From Leucogyrophana mollusca (lineage: Eukaryota; Basidiomycota; Agaricomycetes; Boletales): a stretch of 64,000 bases of DNA. The DNA lies in the NCBI GenBank assembly GCA_021014945.1, contig MU266334.1:160005-224004 (forward strand). Reading direction: 5' to 3'. The translations under genes were made by a program, and so were the position numbers. The notes under the pieces are model-generated. The model searched no databases, was not told the origin of the DNA, and saw only the letters and a program-made list of their open reading frames with translations. This document shows positions 35,469 through 46,440 of this stretch, piece by piece (within the stretch, counting starts at the first letter, position 1; every line of letters begins with the position of its first letter).

Positions 35469-36058
35469 ATAATAGGAATGCACTTCATGATCGACTCCGA
35501 AGTCGATGTGCTGTCATTTCGGCAAAATTAGGTGGGGGGTCGTTGGGTGAGCTGTGGCGAACTTCCCGTGCGCACGCGTTGGTGCTGTCGGTGGGTCGCT
35601 CATCCTAAGATTGACTAACACGTTATAGTGCGAAGTGCAACTTGTGGAACCAATGACCGATGATTTATATGGCAATCACTGGCGGGCCACGGCCCAGCGG
35701 TGTTACTACGCGTCGTCGTGGGGCAGGTACGCAGGTTATATTCGTATTTTTTACTACGAGTTTTGCATACAGGTCAGGCCTTAGTATGATCTGGAGTACC
35801 TGTGTGTTCGCGAGGTTCGTTGACGGATGCGGCCTCTCTGGATTTTTTGTACTCTTACCGCATTGAACGCAGACACGTCTTATATATAAATCCCTCTCAT
35901 TCCCTGGTCGCCACATTCTAACGGTGACAATCGATCAAAGAACCTGCACCGTTATGGCTAATACCTATTTCCCTCGCGCTGTGAACCCCACTGAGAGTCC
36001 GAGCTGTCCTGACAGCCCCCCATGGTATCATTGCCGCGGCCCGACGTGTGGGGACAAG

Positions 36059-36091
36059 CTCACCCACCTCACCCACCTCACCCACCTCACC
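36059..36091. repeat. CTCACCCAC microsatellite
   Basis: Three to four tandem copies of a nine-base CTCACCCAC unit, inside copy 1 of the duplicated region. Copy 2 has a single diverged version, so the array expanded after the duplication or shrank in copy 2. Confidence 0.8.
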
Positions 36092-36334
36092 CGAGCAACC
36101 TGTATGCATCCAGGAATTTCTGTGAGCAGCATCGACGGGGCTCGTTCGCCCATGACTCCAGCGATTTAACGCACCGGCTCAGGCCCCGCAATCTACGACA
36201 CGCCTTGGTACGCTATAGGGGGACTCCTCCTTTGGCCCATGTTTCGTGATACCATACCACCCAGCAGCGCTAGCAATGATGTGACGGAACCATCGCCAAG
36301 CAGACAGAACCTCATGGCCAGCACTCACCAATCG

Positions 36335-36341
36335 TATAAAA
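36335..36341 (+). promoter_or_regulatory. TATA box in the orphaned promoter copy
   Basis: TATAAAA about 100 bases before the ATG at 36443, in the same position as the box at 38358 in copy 2. It no longer has its original gene downstream. Confidence 0.55.
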
Positions 36342-36442
36342 GTGGCCTGCGTATGATATTTCTGTAGCTCCTCACCCCATCGACACCAGTGCGTATTCCT
36401 TTTCGCATATAACTTTGACAAATGGTCCTGATAACATAGCAG

Positions 36443-36523
36443 ATGCATTTTGGGCTATCCTGCGTGGGTGCGGCAGATGATCCTTCACCGGCCGAGCTAG
36501 GTCGAGACGAAGCATGTCCTTGA
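36443..36523 (+). other. Chimeric 26-codon ORF behind the duplicated promoter
   Basis: The start codon position of the secreted-protein gene is kept in copy 1 (ATG 36443), but the following bases are antisense sequence of the Caf120-like gene's last codons. The result is a 26-residue frame (starting MHFGLSCVGAADD) ending at 36523. It has no signal peptide. This is an accident of rearrangement; no evidence says it is translated. Confidence 0.45.
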
Positions 36524-36530
36524 CCCACCA
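36448..36530. repeat. Displaced copy of the Caf120-like gene's 3' end
   Basis: Resembles 39495-39605: both have TTTGGGCTATCC, then a CGCGGGTGCG-like stretch, then CCGAGCTAGGTCGAGACGAA and GTCCTTGACC. Small deletions separate the two. It sits between the orphaned promoter and the truncated RAD2 copy, marking the tandem-duplication junction. Confidence 0.8.
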
Positions 36531-36726
36531 AGCCCATCCTTGTTCCGCATAATTGCCTGGAATTGGTATATCCATATACCCGAGTCGATCGCCAGTGCCT
36601 TGCCCTCGATATTCTCGAGGCTGGAATGCCAGTTATTGGAGAGTATCGTACACTTAAACCACGAAATACATACGGAACGGGGCGGCCGACAGGTTCCAGG
36701 AGACTCCACGGGGACTTCACACCCAT
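36531..36726 (-). pseudogene. Truncated copy of the RAD2 5' end
   Basis: Retains the RAD2 start (MGVKSPWSLLEPVGRPVP, one Leu changed to Pro), the first intron with its donor and acceptor, and the second-exon start through IYQFQAIMRNKDG. It then breaks near 36530 into DNA from the Caf120-like gene. No nuclease domain remains. The flanking upstream sequence to about 36945, with the paired CACGTG motifs, was copied too, so it may still be transcribed. Confidence 0.9.
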
Positions 36727-36945
36727 AATTGGATCTCTATGGTAAAGAAGGAAGGTAAAAGCATCCGTCAAACACAGTGAGCTTGGGCTGACAGGTTGAG
36801 GTTAGTGTGCAAAGTCAGTCACGATCGTGTCTGGACGGAGATATTGTGGCCACGTGACATGCCCAGTGCACGTGATATGCGAATACCACAGCGACTCCGA
36901 GTCGATATGCTGTCATGTCGGCAAAATCTAGGTGTGAGGTCATAT

Positions 36946-37574
36946 AATGAAATGAACTGAGGAATTGGACAATCCGTAAAAGTCCGTGATCGAGTCTGTG
37001 ATCGGGTATGTGTGGCTATGCTCGGCACGATGGTTGACTGAGCGGAGATCAAACATGCCGGTGGCTGACAGAACGGCTGGTGGCTGACTGTCAGACATTG
37101 CTCACGACGAGTCACCGTGCACTGGACACCACTAGTAATAGTATGGACCTAGTGACACTCTTGGCGGCCGCGCAAGCTCACGACGACCTCCAGCAGCTCT
37201 CACGCTTTCCCTCTTTCGCGATATGCAGTGATGTAAAGTACTAGATGATACATGACATTGATGACAATACAATAATTCCCCTCTGCATCGAAGTGAGAGA
37301 ACTCACGGGATCGCGTCATAGATGAGTGGCGGAGGAGGAGGAGATGGGTTTGAGGAAGGGGGGCTGGCGGGGACGTCAATGACGCTCGACGTTGTCAATG
37401 GCGGTGAGGGGCGTGGTGGTGGTGGCCAGGGGTTGATTCCGTTTCTGGTACTTGCTGGGCCGAGCGGACTTCAAAATTAGGCGCGTCGGCAAAGCGGCAC
37501 CGGGGATTTCCGACACACAAATCTGTGGACCGGACAAAACCGCGGAATGGCGGGATCCCGGACCTTCTGAATGA
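36946..37574. other. About 630 bases present in only one duplicate
   Basis: Lies between the RAD2-upstream match and the secreted-gene promoter match of copy 2 and has no counterpart near 35541-35545 in copy 1. It is either an insertion in copy 2 or a deletion in copy 1. On the minus strand about 37430-37316 reads as a Pro-rich exon-like piece (INPWPPPPRPSPPL, later LIYDAIP) followed by a gtgagt donor, perhaps a captured exon fragment. No terminal repeats or transposase were seen. Confidence 0.5.
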
Positions 37575-38465
37575 ACTGTGAGTGTGACGAACCTCCCGCG
37601 CGCATCATGTCAGTGGGTCACTCGTCCTAAGACTAACACGTTATAGTGCGACGTGCAACTTGTGGAACCAATCACCAATGATCTTTCCGGCAATCGCTGG
37701 CGGGCTACGGCCCTCCGTTAATACTCCGCGTCGTCGTGGGGCAGGTACGCAGGTTATACTCTTTTCTAACGACGAGATTTTGCGTACAGGTGGGCGCGCC
37801 GTTTCGCCGCGTCAGGTCTTAGTGTTATCAGTAGTGCTGGTGTGTTCGCGAGGTTCGTTGACGGATGCAACCTCCTGGTCTCCAGATCTTTCATACTCCC
37901 ACTGCGTTGAACGCAGATACATCCGAGGAATCCCTTCATTATCTGGTCGCCACATTGTAACGGAAACAATCGATCAAGGAACCCGTTCATTATGGCTAGT
38001 ACCATACAAACCCCACCGAGAGTCCGAGATGTCCTGACAGCTCCTCGTGGTATCATGTGACGTCCGACGTGTGGGGACAAGTTCACCCAAGACACCCCCA
38101 GATCACCTGAGCATCTTGTATGTATCCAGGAATCGCTGTGAGCAGCGTCGACGGGCCTCGTTCGCTCATAACTACGGCGATTTAACGCACCGGCGCAGGC
38201 CCCGCAATCTATGACACGACACGCCTTGGTACCCCACGGGGGGACCTCCTCTCGGCCCATATCCCGTGATATCATACCACCCAGGAGCACTGGCAATGCT
38301 GTGATGGAACCATCGCCAAGCAGACAGAACCTCATGGCCGGCACTCTCCACCAATCGTATAAAAGTGGCCTGCGTATAATATTTCTGTAGCTCCTCGCCC
38401 CATCGACACCAGTGCGTATTCTTTTTCGCAGATCACCTTGATAGATAGTCCTGATATCACAGCAG
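37575..38465 (+). repeat. Duplicated upstream region, copy 2 (promoter of the secreted-protein gene)
   Basis: Counterpart of 35545-36442. It directly precedes the start codon of the secreted-protein gene at 38466 and supplies its promoter. Long open frames on the minus strand here have no motif and are shared only because of the duplication. Confidence 0.85.
38358..38364 (+). promoter_or_regulatory. TATA box of the secreted-protein gene
   Basis: TATAAAA lies 108 bases before the ATG at 38466, at a spacing usual for a strongly expressed fungal gene with a leader of some 70 bases. Confidence 0.6.
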
Positions 38466-38977
38466 ATGCGTTTATTCTTGACCGCTATCTTTTTCGGCTT
38501 CACCGCCGTTGCCTCCGCCGAATGCGAACCCAATCATGCATTGGGAAAAAGAGACAACTTTACTATCCCGTGGTCGCTGGATCTATACACCGAGGAGGAC
38601 TGTAAAGGGCGTTACCAAAAGTTCCACGGCCACGAAAGCGCTATCGTCCTCGACCTATCCCACTATGGCTGCATACCTCTGGCCAAGACCATGAATGACA
38701 AAGTCAAGTCATTCGTCTTCACCACCCCCCGCGCCTGGTGGGACCTCGAGAGTAGACAATCAGTCGCTGCCATACGAGTTTTCAGGGATGTAGGATGCAA
38801 AAACTCACTAGGTGAATAAATTCACTCTTTCCCCCCCACCTGCAATCGATATTTAATTGGACTACCTTAGGAAGCTCGAAGGGCAAATGGATAAAGAAAT
38901 CGACCACTTCGGAAGGGATGAAGATAAGTTCCTTCAGGGTTAGCTCCAGGAATAATTATGATGATGATGTAGTCTGA
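38466..38977 (+). CDS. Small secreted protein, crystallin-like pattern
   Basis: Two exons joined over an intron from about 38815 to 38871 give a protein of about 150 residues. The N-terminus is a signal peptide, MRLFLTAIFFGFTAVASA, probably cut before ECEPNH. The mature part has four to five Cys, with DLYTEEDCKGRYQKF, a YGCIPLAKTMNDKVKSFVF block and IRVFRDVGCKN before the splice, then a basic second exon ending NNYDDDVV. The spacing of aromatic/Gly and CIPL-KV-S motifs suggests a small beta-sandwich like those of beta/gamma-crystallin-type fungal secreted proteins, which is tentative. It is related to the dead copy at 61.2 kb. A role in the cell wall or in interaction with a host or competitor is possible but unproven. 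Confidence 0.78.
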
Positions 38978-39492
38978 CGACTGATGTAATTGTAAACACT
39001 GTAACTTTGATGAAAGAGGAACGCGCATGTTGCATTGTAAAAGTTCTAGAGTAATAGGGGAAGCTATAGTGGACGCTTGCTATATGCGAAGATTCCCGCC
39101 AGGCTTAAATGAAGATTTGAATGGCGAGTCGTCGTCTGAAATGAGACTCACTGAGCTCCCCATCCTGGAAGCACTACAAGCATACTCGAACCTGCAACAT
39201 GCGTAATTCTGGACGCGAACTGGGCGACATATCTACCTATGCACCATGCTGTCACTCGGCGGACGGCCCACATGGGGTTGGGGTTGTAGGTTGAGAGGAA
39301 AGGGGATATATACCATAGGCCACTACAAGCTGTCTGTAAAAACCATGCGAGAGTAAAAACGAGATGAGGAGTCCATGAGAATAAGCGAAGCTAGATATCC
39401 GGGCCCATACGCAGAACCCCAGAAGTTTTGGGTCGTGAATTCGTAGCGGTGCCAAAACACAAAGGTCCAGAGAGTACAGAGAACAGACGTTC
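38978..39492. other. Intergenic, between convergent genes
   Basis: 3' flanks of the secreted-protein gene and of the Caf120-like gene. No separate gene recognised. Confidence 0.5.
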
Positions 39493-42400
39493 TTAATGCT
39501 TTGGGCTATCCCGCGCGGGTGCGTCGACAGGACGAGGGCCGGCAGGTGACCCTTGACCAGCCGAGCTAGGTCGAGACGAAGCACGTCCTTGACCTTGACC
39601 ACCAAGCGCGCCCGGAGGGCGCAGCGCTTCATCGCCGGGGGAAAATCTCGGATCGAAACCTGAGCCACCCGTCATCTGCATGCCCATCCCATTCATGCCG
39701 TTCATCCCCATCCCCATCTGTCCCATGGGCATAGGAGCCCCCATCATCGGCATGCCCATCATCGACATCCTAGGGTCATACCCGCCCATCCCGCCTCCCG
39801 TCATCATGGGATTCATCGGCTGCTGGCCACCATGCATGCCATCACCGCCCACGTGGGATCCTGCAGTAGAGAAGGCCATCATGGCTTGCTGGTACGCCGC
39901 CTGGGCCGCCTGCTGGGCGGCAAACATGTACTGCGGGTTCCCGTATCCAGGCATCATCCCCGGATATCCCATGTAACCGCCAGTCATCATGGGATTCATC
40001 GGGTTAGCGCCGGCCATCATGGGATTTGCTCCGGTCATCATTGGGTTCATCCCCATCATCATCGGGTTCCCCATCATGGGATTGAAGCCAGGGAACTGCC
40101 CGCCGTACATCGATGCGTGTCCACCGGTCTGGGCCATCTCTAATTGTTGACGCTGGAAGTCGTCGAGTTTGCGTTGCCGCTCCTCTGCCATCCTCTTCTC
40201 CCGCTCCCGTTCGGTGAGCGCAGCTCCCACACCACCTTCGCGCTTCCGCTCCCGTTCGTGCGCGGTGATCGCACCTAGTAATCCCGTTTGAGGCGGTGGG
40301 GGTTTGTTGGGTACGTTGATTAGTGAAGCCCCGGTCTCGCGCGCAAGTTCTTCCTGTCTCTTTGCAGACCTATCGCTCTTGTCTTGCAGTCCGGCGGATA
40401 GTAGCCCATGAGCGGTGAATGCCTTGGTCATGCTGTGAGATGCAGGCTCGAGCTGCACGAATGTGTCGCGTTGGTGACCACCAGCGTCAGGCTGTGGGTT
40501 CGCACCAGCCGAGCGCCCAGGATCGAGGACTTGTGTCCATATGCTTTGGCGAGTCGCAGCATGCTGCTGGAAGTCAGTCTGAGGGCGCGGATACCCGCCT
40601 TCATCAGGAGTTCGTGAACGCTGCTCATTCGCGAAACGTCTCGGTGGCGGGGGAGCGCTGAAGTAATCGTCCGGTCCACCTGTGAAGAAATCTTATTAGC
40701 GTCGTGTGCATTCCCAGTTCCTGGTTATCTCACCTGTCTGAGGTCTAGGCACAGGAGGAAGATTACGAGGGTGTCGTAACTGAGCATATGGGTTGCCGTC
40801 AGTAGCAGCTTCCCCTGGTGAAGCGTTACCGCTTTGTGGACGCGGCTGGCGCATGGCAGGTGCTGGTGCAGGAGGCGGGACAGTCGCCTGGTTTGATGGG
40901 CCTGTCCTCCTGTTATCTGCGGCCGAGGGTTCATCGTCCGAATCAGCATCCTCATCCTCTTCATCCTCCTCCTCTTCCTCCTCCTCTTCACTGCTCTCGT
41001 TCCATCCCCCAGCACCTCTCCCCGATCCAACCCGTTTCCCATTCACTCGCCCGGGCCTGTGAACAGCCGCTTGATGCGCAGCCTGCTGGGCCTGTGCCCG
41101 TGCCTTGCGCTGGGCGGCCTGCTTGGAAGGCGCGAACGAGGATCGATACTGCCCCGCACTCTCAGAGCTCCCCGGCGCCGACGGAACATCACCAGGCTGC
41201 GGTGACCCTGCCTGTCGTGGCAGCGGCGAGCGAGACCCCGCGGGTGGTGGTGCGGGCTCGTTGTCAAGGAACGACAGTGCAGCGAGCGCATCCGCGTTCT
41301 CGTCTTCAGAAGGGCCCGCAGGCTTTGAGGTATTTGTCTGTTCAGCGTCGGACATGCTGGTCGTGTCGTTGTCGCGCCTGTGAAGGTGCTGCCCAGGCGA
41401 AGAAACCGAGGAAGGTTCTAAATTGGGCGGTCGGCTACTGCCATGCGGTGCACGTGCGCCGGAAGGCTTCCGTCCAAGCGATGGCCTAGAACCAGCCAGT
41501 GATGCTTCCTGGGAGATGCCGAGCGTAGTGGGAACGCCAGATTCCGCCATCGTGGGCTGCTGAGACCGTGCGCGGCGAGACTGAGAAGAGGATGCATAGG
41601 CCGTGGGAGGAGCTCGTGTTTGATAGCTGGGTCCCGCGTTGTTGTTTTCGGACGAAGATGATGTCGACCGATCAGCATCATCGTTCTCAGTGATGGTGGG
41701 AGGGACACGTTGGGCGCCCGACTGCCCCTCGGGCCTGCCGCCCAGCTGCTGCATGTAGAATAAGGCATCGCTGAATACATTCTGCTGGTCCTGGGGCGGT
41801 GGAGGCTGTTTGGCTGGAGGTGCCGTCGCTTGGACGGTTGGGGGCGGGGACATTGGCTTTGGTGACACTGGCTTCGCCGGCGTTGCTGGGGGAGGTACGG
41901 GGCTTGCAGATGCGCCTCTGAACGAGGACCTAGAGGGCTTCGGGGGCACGGAAGGGGACACCTCCGGACGAGGCGCGACAAACTGGCCTCCATTTTGAGC
42001 AGCGTGGATCGAAGGAAGCTCCTTCTCAGCAGCAGGCGAATACGGAGACGTCATAACGGAGAACGCGGGGGATTCTGGAGGCGGCGACCGCGCAGGGGAC
42101 GCCAACGGACGCTCCGGAGAGCCAGGCGGAGGCGACTTCGCTCGACGGCCACGCGACTTAGGAGAAAGAGGGGGCGTCGTCGCCAACGAGTCGTCAGAGA
42201 AGTTGGGCGACTCGGGGGAGATAGGCGAGAAGGGCAGCTTCACGCCCATGACGTCGACCCCCGGACTCGACGCGTTCGTCTCAGTCGATTTCGTCTGCGT
42301 GGTCTCGATGCTCGGGGTCAGCTTCGAATCCGGCCGAGAGCTTGCAGTCTTTCCAAACGAGTCTCCGCTGAGCTTCCGCCCGTTCTTGGGCTCTTGCACT

Positions 42401-44808
42401 GGAGGCGGGCTCGTGGTGAGGGGTAAGCCGGTGACCAAGCCGCTCTCCATCCCCTCAGCCAGAACGGACGCGGCACCACGCATGGACGGTCTATTGGACA
42501 AGACCAGCTGGTCGTCGGACATGGACCTGCTCCTCTCGGCGCTGGTAGGATACTCGCTCGACATCGAGCGACTCTGTGTGAGCGCAAAGTCCGCCAGAGT
42601 CTCACGCGTCGTGCTGTGCTCGGTTATCGGCGACAGCGCTCGCGCCCCAGCCGAGTCTTGCTGCTGCGCCGAGGAGTCAAAGTCGAGCGACGGCAGTTCT
42701 GGCAGCTGCGGGAGCTGGCCGTTGCCGTTTCCGTTTCCGTTGCCGATGGTACTTTGTATGTTGTACTGCTGAGGCTGCTGCTGTGGGGGCTGCGGGCTGT
42801 TGTTGAGATTGAGAGGCGGTAAAGCAGGTACGCCGGGTGCGGTGGGTTGTCCACGAGAATCGGGCCCGTGCATACGCTCGTGCAGGACATTGAGGAGACG
42901 AGAGCGAACAGCGGAGGTGCGGTCGTCTCTTGGGTCCATCGTTTCGGCAACTTCGCGGTCCAAGAACAAGAGCTGCATTGAATCGTTAGCCAGGTCATTC
43001 CACCGGCCCACTAAAGTCAACAACGTACGTCTCTTCCTGGACCGACAGGGTATGCAAACATCATGGAGTTCGGGTCCCGGGGATCCCAGGTGTACGCCTT
43101 GGGTCGGCCATACAGCTCAAATGCATCGTGGAGCGCTGGAACCCACTTTAGCCTCAATCGGAGCACAAAAGAGGCGGTAGTACGCACCAACAAGCCATTT
43201 GAGCATCTCTGACGCCTGCGTATTCCCCGCTTCCAGTTCGGGCATGACGAGCAGCCACCCCTCCCTTCCCCGCATTCCCCCCGCAGTCTCCTCGTCTCCA
43301 ATCAGCCCCTCTAGCTTCATCAAGGTGCTGCGGTTGATCAGCTCCGGGCGCTCGGGGTAGACCGCGAACGCCTGCGAGACGTCGCGCAGCGTCAGCAGCG
43401 CCTTTTTCTTGTCCTTTGGCTTCGGCGACGAGAAGAGCGAGAGGATGGGCCGCGGGGGCAGGCGGTCGGGACTGTGCTCCCGCGAGAAGAGATTGGACAT
43501 GCGTTTTTTGCGCGGGGCGTTCGGGGAGCCGGGGCGGGTGCTGTCGGTGGAGTTGCTGCTGGTCATGTCGAGGGCGGCGTTGCTCCCGCTGCTGGCGACC
43601 ATCCACATGCGCTTCCAGTCGGTTTGGCCTGCGACGCGGATGCGCACCCAGCCTTCCATGCGGCCTCGGACGAGCGTCGATCGTGTGTCCTTGCCTAGAT
43701 GGGGACATGTTTATAAACCGTACATGATGTGATTAGCATATTCGCTTACCTTCGGGGAGGGTTATCCTTATCAAGTGCGCGGTATATATCTCCTCCAGTC
43801 GTGATTTTTCCCAAGCGGAGAGCCGGAGAGCGGTAGCCCATGATACCAGAGACGTCGTGTTTGGGCAGCTGAAAAGCAGGAGATTCGAGCCTGCGGTGTT
43901 GAGCGTCAGCACATTGGCGTATTTCTGCGCGGGTTTATCTGGAGTCGCAGGCACAGTGACGGATCCTAGAACTTGGACAAACTATGGGGTCATATCAGAA
44001 CCGGGGTAAGCCACGATGCATGGGTGGAGTAGCTTACTGCGTCTGTCATATTGACATAAGCTGGAGGGACTTCTCTGCCCTGTTTATTCGCTTCTTCGAT
44101 TTCTGCCATGTCCCATATGCTGAGGGTTGTGCCACCTAGCTGGGCCCACACCTCTGTCCAGCCATCGTCCTTGGTCGGTCGCTGACCGTCGGGCTGCCTC
44201 TCTATCCGCCTGACGAGAGGCCCCGAGAAGTAGACCTTGCGGGCATGGGCGAGGGTGAGCTGCACGACGGAGCGTATTTCGGGGTGGAGCGGGGGCGGGC
44301 CTGGTTGGTTTCCCGTGGACATCCTGCGCTGGGACGTCGGTGGCTGCTGCGGGTCAGGCGAGCGCGGAGCTGGACCGAGCGATTTTGACAGGTCCATCGG
44401 AGTTGGGGCGGGTCCAAAGTCCGTAGACTGGGGCACGGATGGTTTTCGGCCGTGAAAGGAGGACGGCGGGGAGGTTGCTGGGCCATCTTGGGCATCGTTC
44501 TGTGCGGGTTTATTGCGAAAGGAAAAGAAAGACGAGGCCCGCGCATGAGACTGGGCTGGGGCAGGCATTGGTGGCCTTGGCTGGGGCGCGGAGAGTGGAG
44601 ATTGTTGTGGTTCGTGGTGAAGCTGAGGCTGAGGCTGCTGTGATCTTTGCTGCTGGTCTTCTTGGAATTGTGCAGCTGGCTGTTGTCGCGAGGGAAAGTC
44701 GTGGAGGTCGATCCTTCCTGGGCTTGCCTGTCTCAGCTGTTGGAGCTCAGCGGGCGAAATAAAGCCACGATTGCGGTTATCCCACTGAGGGCTGGAGGAC
44801 GGAGCCAT
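39493..44808 (-). CDS. Caf120/Skg3-like PH-domain protein
   Basis: From ATG 44808 a Gln/Pro-rich N-terminus leads to LTLAHARKVYFSGPLVRRIE and a PH domain: WTEVWAQLGGTTLSIWDMAE, then FVQVLGSVTVPA, NVLTLNTAGSNLLLFSCPNT and SWATALRLSAWEKSRLEEIY. A second conserved region has EGWVRIRVAGQTDWKRMWMV, SLFSSPKPKDKKKALL, FAVYPERPELINRSTLMKLE, LHDAFELYGRPKAYTWDPRD and LLFLDREVAETMDPRDDRTS. This matches fungal Caf120/Skg3 proteins, which associate with CCR4-NOT and cell-growth sites. The C-terminal half is disordered, with an acidic run (about 40945-41000) and a Met/Gly/Pro-rich region of NPMM repeats. The last codons, DSPKH-stop, were copied into the 36.5-kb rearrangement. Confidence 0.8.
39670..40095 (-). 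repeat. NPMM/GMNG repeat region in the Caf120-like gene
   Basis: In-frame degenerate repeats of CATCAT-type codons encode NPMM-type units (FNPMMGNPMM, NPMMTGANPMMAGANP) and later GMG-type units (MGMNGMNGMGMQ). These are low-complexity and likely to vary in copy number between strains. Met/Gly-rich tails of this kind are often found in proteins that form condensates; that link is inference. Confidence 0.75.
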
Positions 44809-45152
44809 GCGCAGATGGAGCTACAGTCAACAATCTCGGTATATAGCCGCCCTCTAATAGTAAGCCAGTCACTTATACGAGGGCGTCTTTTATTATGATG
44901 GCATCCTATATCCGTTGTCAACACAGCCGTGCGCAAATGTTCTCATGAGAAGCATAAACTCTGCCAAACCAGAGTAGCCTTCAGATTCCATTGCAGACAC
45001 GCATGTCTGCGATCTGGCCCATCGCACCTTCGACATCAAGATGCAGATAGAGCGTGGTTCACTACTTTGGGACCTTGCCGTCAATATTTCTGATGCACAC
45101 TCTTTCTGAGAAACTTCGGCGATCTGGTGTACAGAGTCGAGGTGCAGTTATT
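44809..45152. other. Intergenic, promoter of the Caf120-like gene
   Basis: Between the start of the Caf120-like gene and the stop of COX11. Nothing further seen. Confidence 0.5.
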
Positions 45153-46265
45153 TCAAGACTCGTCTCTAGATGTACTAGGGAGGGCATTCCTAACTTCAGC
45201 TCTGGGACTGAGCTCATACTCGCCGAAACCGAGCGATTTCTGCACGAGATCTTCGTCCGCGTCAGGTTCCAAGTGCCCTTGCGCATTCCGGCGGGCCCTG
45301 TAACACGTTCACATCCATGTCAAGGTGGAATGGACGAGAGACCCACTTGAAAAAGGTATAAGAGAGAACAACGTCGTCTATACCCCTGCACGCCGGGTCC
45401 TCCAGAACGTCCTTGTCAATGAAGAATAACAGCGGCATATCGACTTCCTCTCCGGCAAGAAGCTTCTGCTCCTCAAAGCAAAAACATTCCACTTTCGAAA
45501 AGTACGGCGCCATCTAAGGATAAAGCAGTCAGCCTCCCCTTCCAACGTTCCCAAAGCGCCCCAACGCACCCGATCAGGGGTGACATTATACGTCGCAATG
45601 CCGATGATATCCCTCTTCGAGTTGTTCCTCGCCTTGTAGAACGCAAGGCTCGTCTCGCCCGGGAGAACCGTCACGAACTTCTGCTGCGGGGTAAACGTCC
45701 ACGGCAGCGCCTCCGCTCTGTCCGCGTTGAAGTGGACTTTTATTCGGCGCGCACTCTCCACGGGGACAAGCCGCTCTGCTTCGAACCGGCCCGTGCCAAC
45801 CTTGGGCGTCCCCGCGAACCCGGTGGCAGCGCAGAACATTCGGTACAGGGGAACAGCAGCGTAGGTCACGCCGACCGCCAATACTACCTTAGAGGCCGTC
45901 AGAACGCAGATGTAAAAGACCGGAAAAGGAGCGTACCACGGCAGAGGTGTACATTAGCAGGTTGCGGTTTCGTGCAGCATAGAGATGCTGTCGCGAAGGG
46001 TACTGCGGCGAGCGTGGCGGAATGCGCGACGAATTTGTACTCAATCTACGCCATGAGGTCGTGCGTGAATCCGTCCGGGTAGCATTGTGGCGAAGTAGAG
46101 TATGAAGGCCCGAACGGGGGCACCGCAATAGATCATGAGCTCTCAAAGTCGTAACCTGATGATCAGATGAGAGTTTCAACTATATTGATCTAGGGGTTAA
46201 CTCACTGGCGCTGGACGGAAATGCGTAGCTCTTGATAGCGACGCTGCAAGGAACCTGAAAGTCAT
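45153..46265 (-). CDS. COX11: Cytochrome c oxidase assembly protein COX11
   Basis: Inner-membrane copper chaperone that delivers copper to the CuB site of Cox1. ATG 46265 opens a basic presequence (MTFRFLAASLSRATHFRPAP), continued after an intron by LLRCPRSGLHTLLRHNATRT. The membrane helix and family start are LAVGVTYAAVPLYRMFCAAT. Further blocks are IKVHFNADRAEALPWTFTPQ, VLPGETSLAFYKARN, GIATYNVTPDRVAPYFSKVE with the copper motif CFCFEEQ, and VDMPLLFFIDKDV-LEDP. The last exon, after VVLSYTFFK, adds ARRNAQGHLEP and ends TSRDES. Complete, four or more introns. It is divergent from DNAJC8 with 175 bases between starts. Confidence 0.93.
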
Positions 46266-46440
46266 TTTGGGGGGAAGAAAGGCGGCACATTTTCCAGGTG
46301 TGGGCGGCCACGTGGTATGCCGGCGGCAATCCCAGCAGCACTTTGACCAAGACGTGTGTCTTGCAACCACCACAAACTTACAAGGCGCTCACAAATTTTG
46401 TACTTTACGACTCTAACTCGCTTTCGGTCGAACAATTTCG

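Larger units (their letters stand above)
35545..36447 (+). repeat. Duplicated upstream region, copy 1
   Basis: Matches 37575-38472 along its length with many substitutions and small indels; for example, the shared string ACACGTTATAGTGCG at both sites, GGGGCAGGTACGCAGGTTATA, and the TATAAAAGTGGCCTGCGTAT block near the right end. In copy 2 this DNA ends at the start codon of the secreted-protein gene. In copy 1 the match stops right after the equivalent ATGC and is replaced by other sequence. It therefore appears to be an orphaned promoter region. Confidence 0.85.

Noticed and set aside
36946..37574. Transposon insertion as the source of the extra block
   Set aside because: No terminal inverted repeats, target-site duplication or transposase-like frame was visible.
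37766..38533. A 255-codon minus-strand frame over the duplicated promoter
   Set aside because: It has no motif, overlaps the start of the secreted-protein gene on the other strand, and copy 1 does not keep it intact.
41995..42772. Long plus-strand frames within the Caf120-like gene
   Set aside because: GC-rich coding sequence on the minus strand opens these frames by composition; they are Arg- or Ser-rich and lack motifs.
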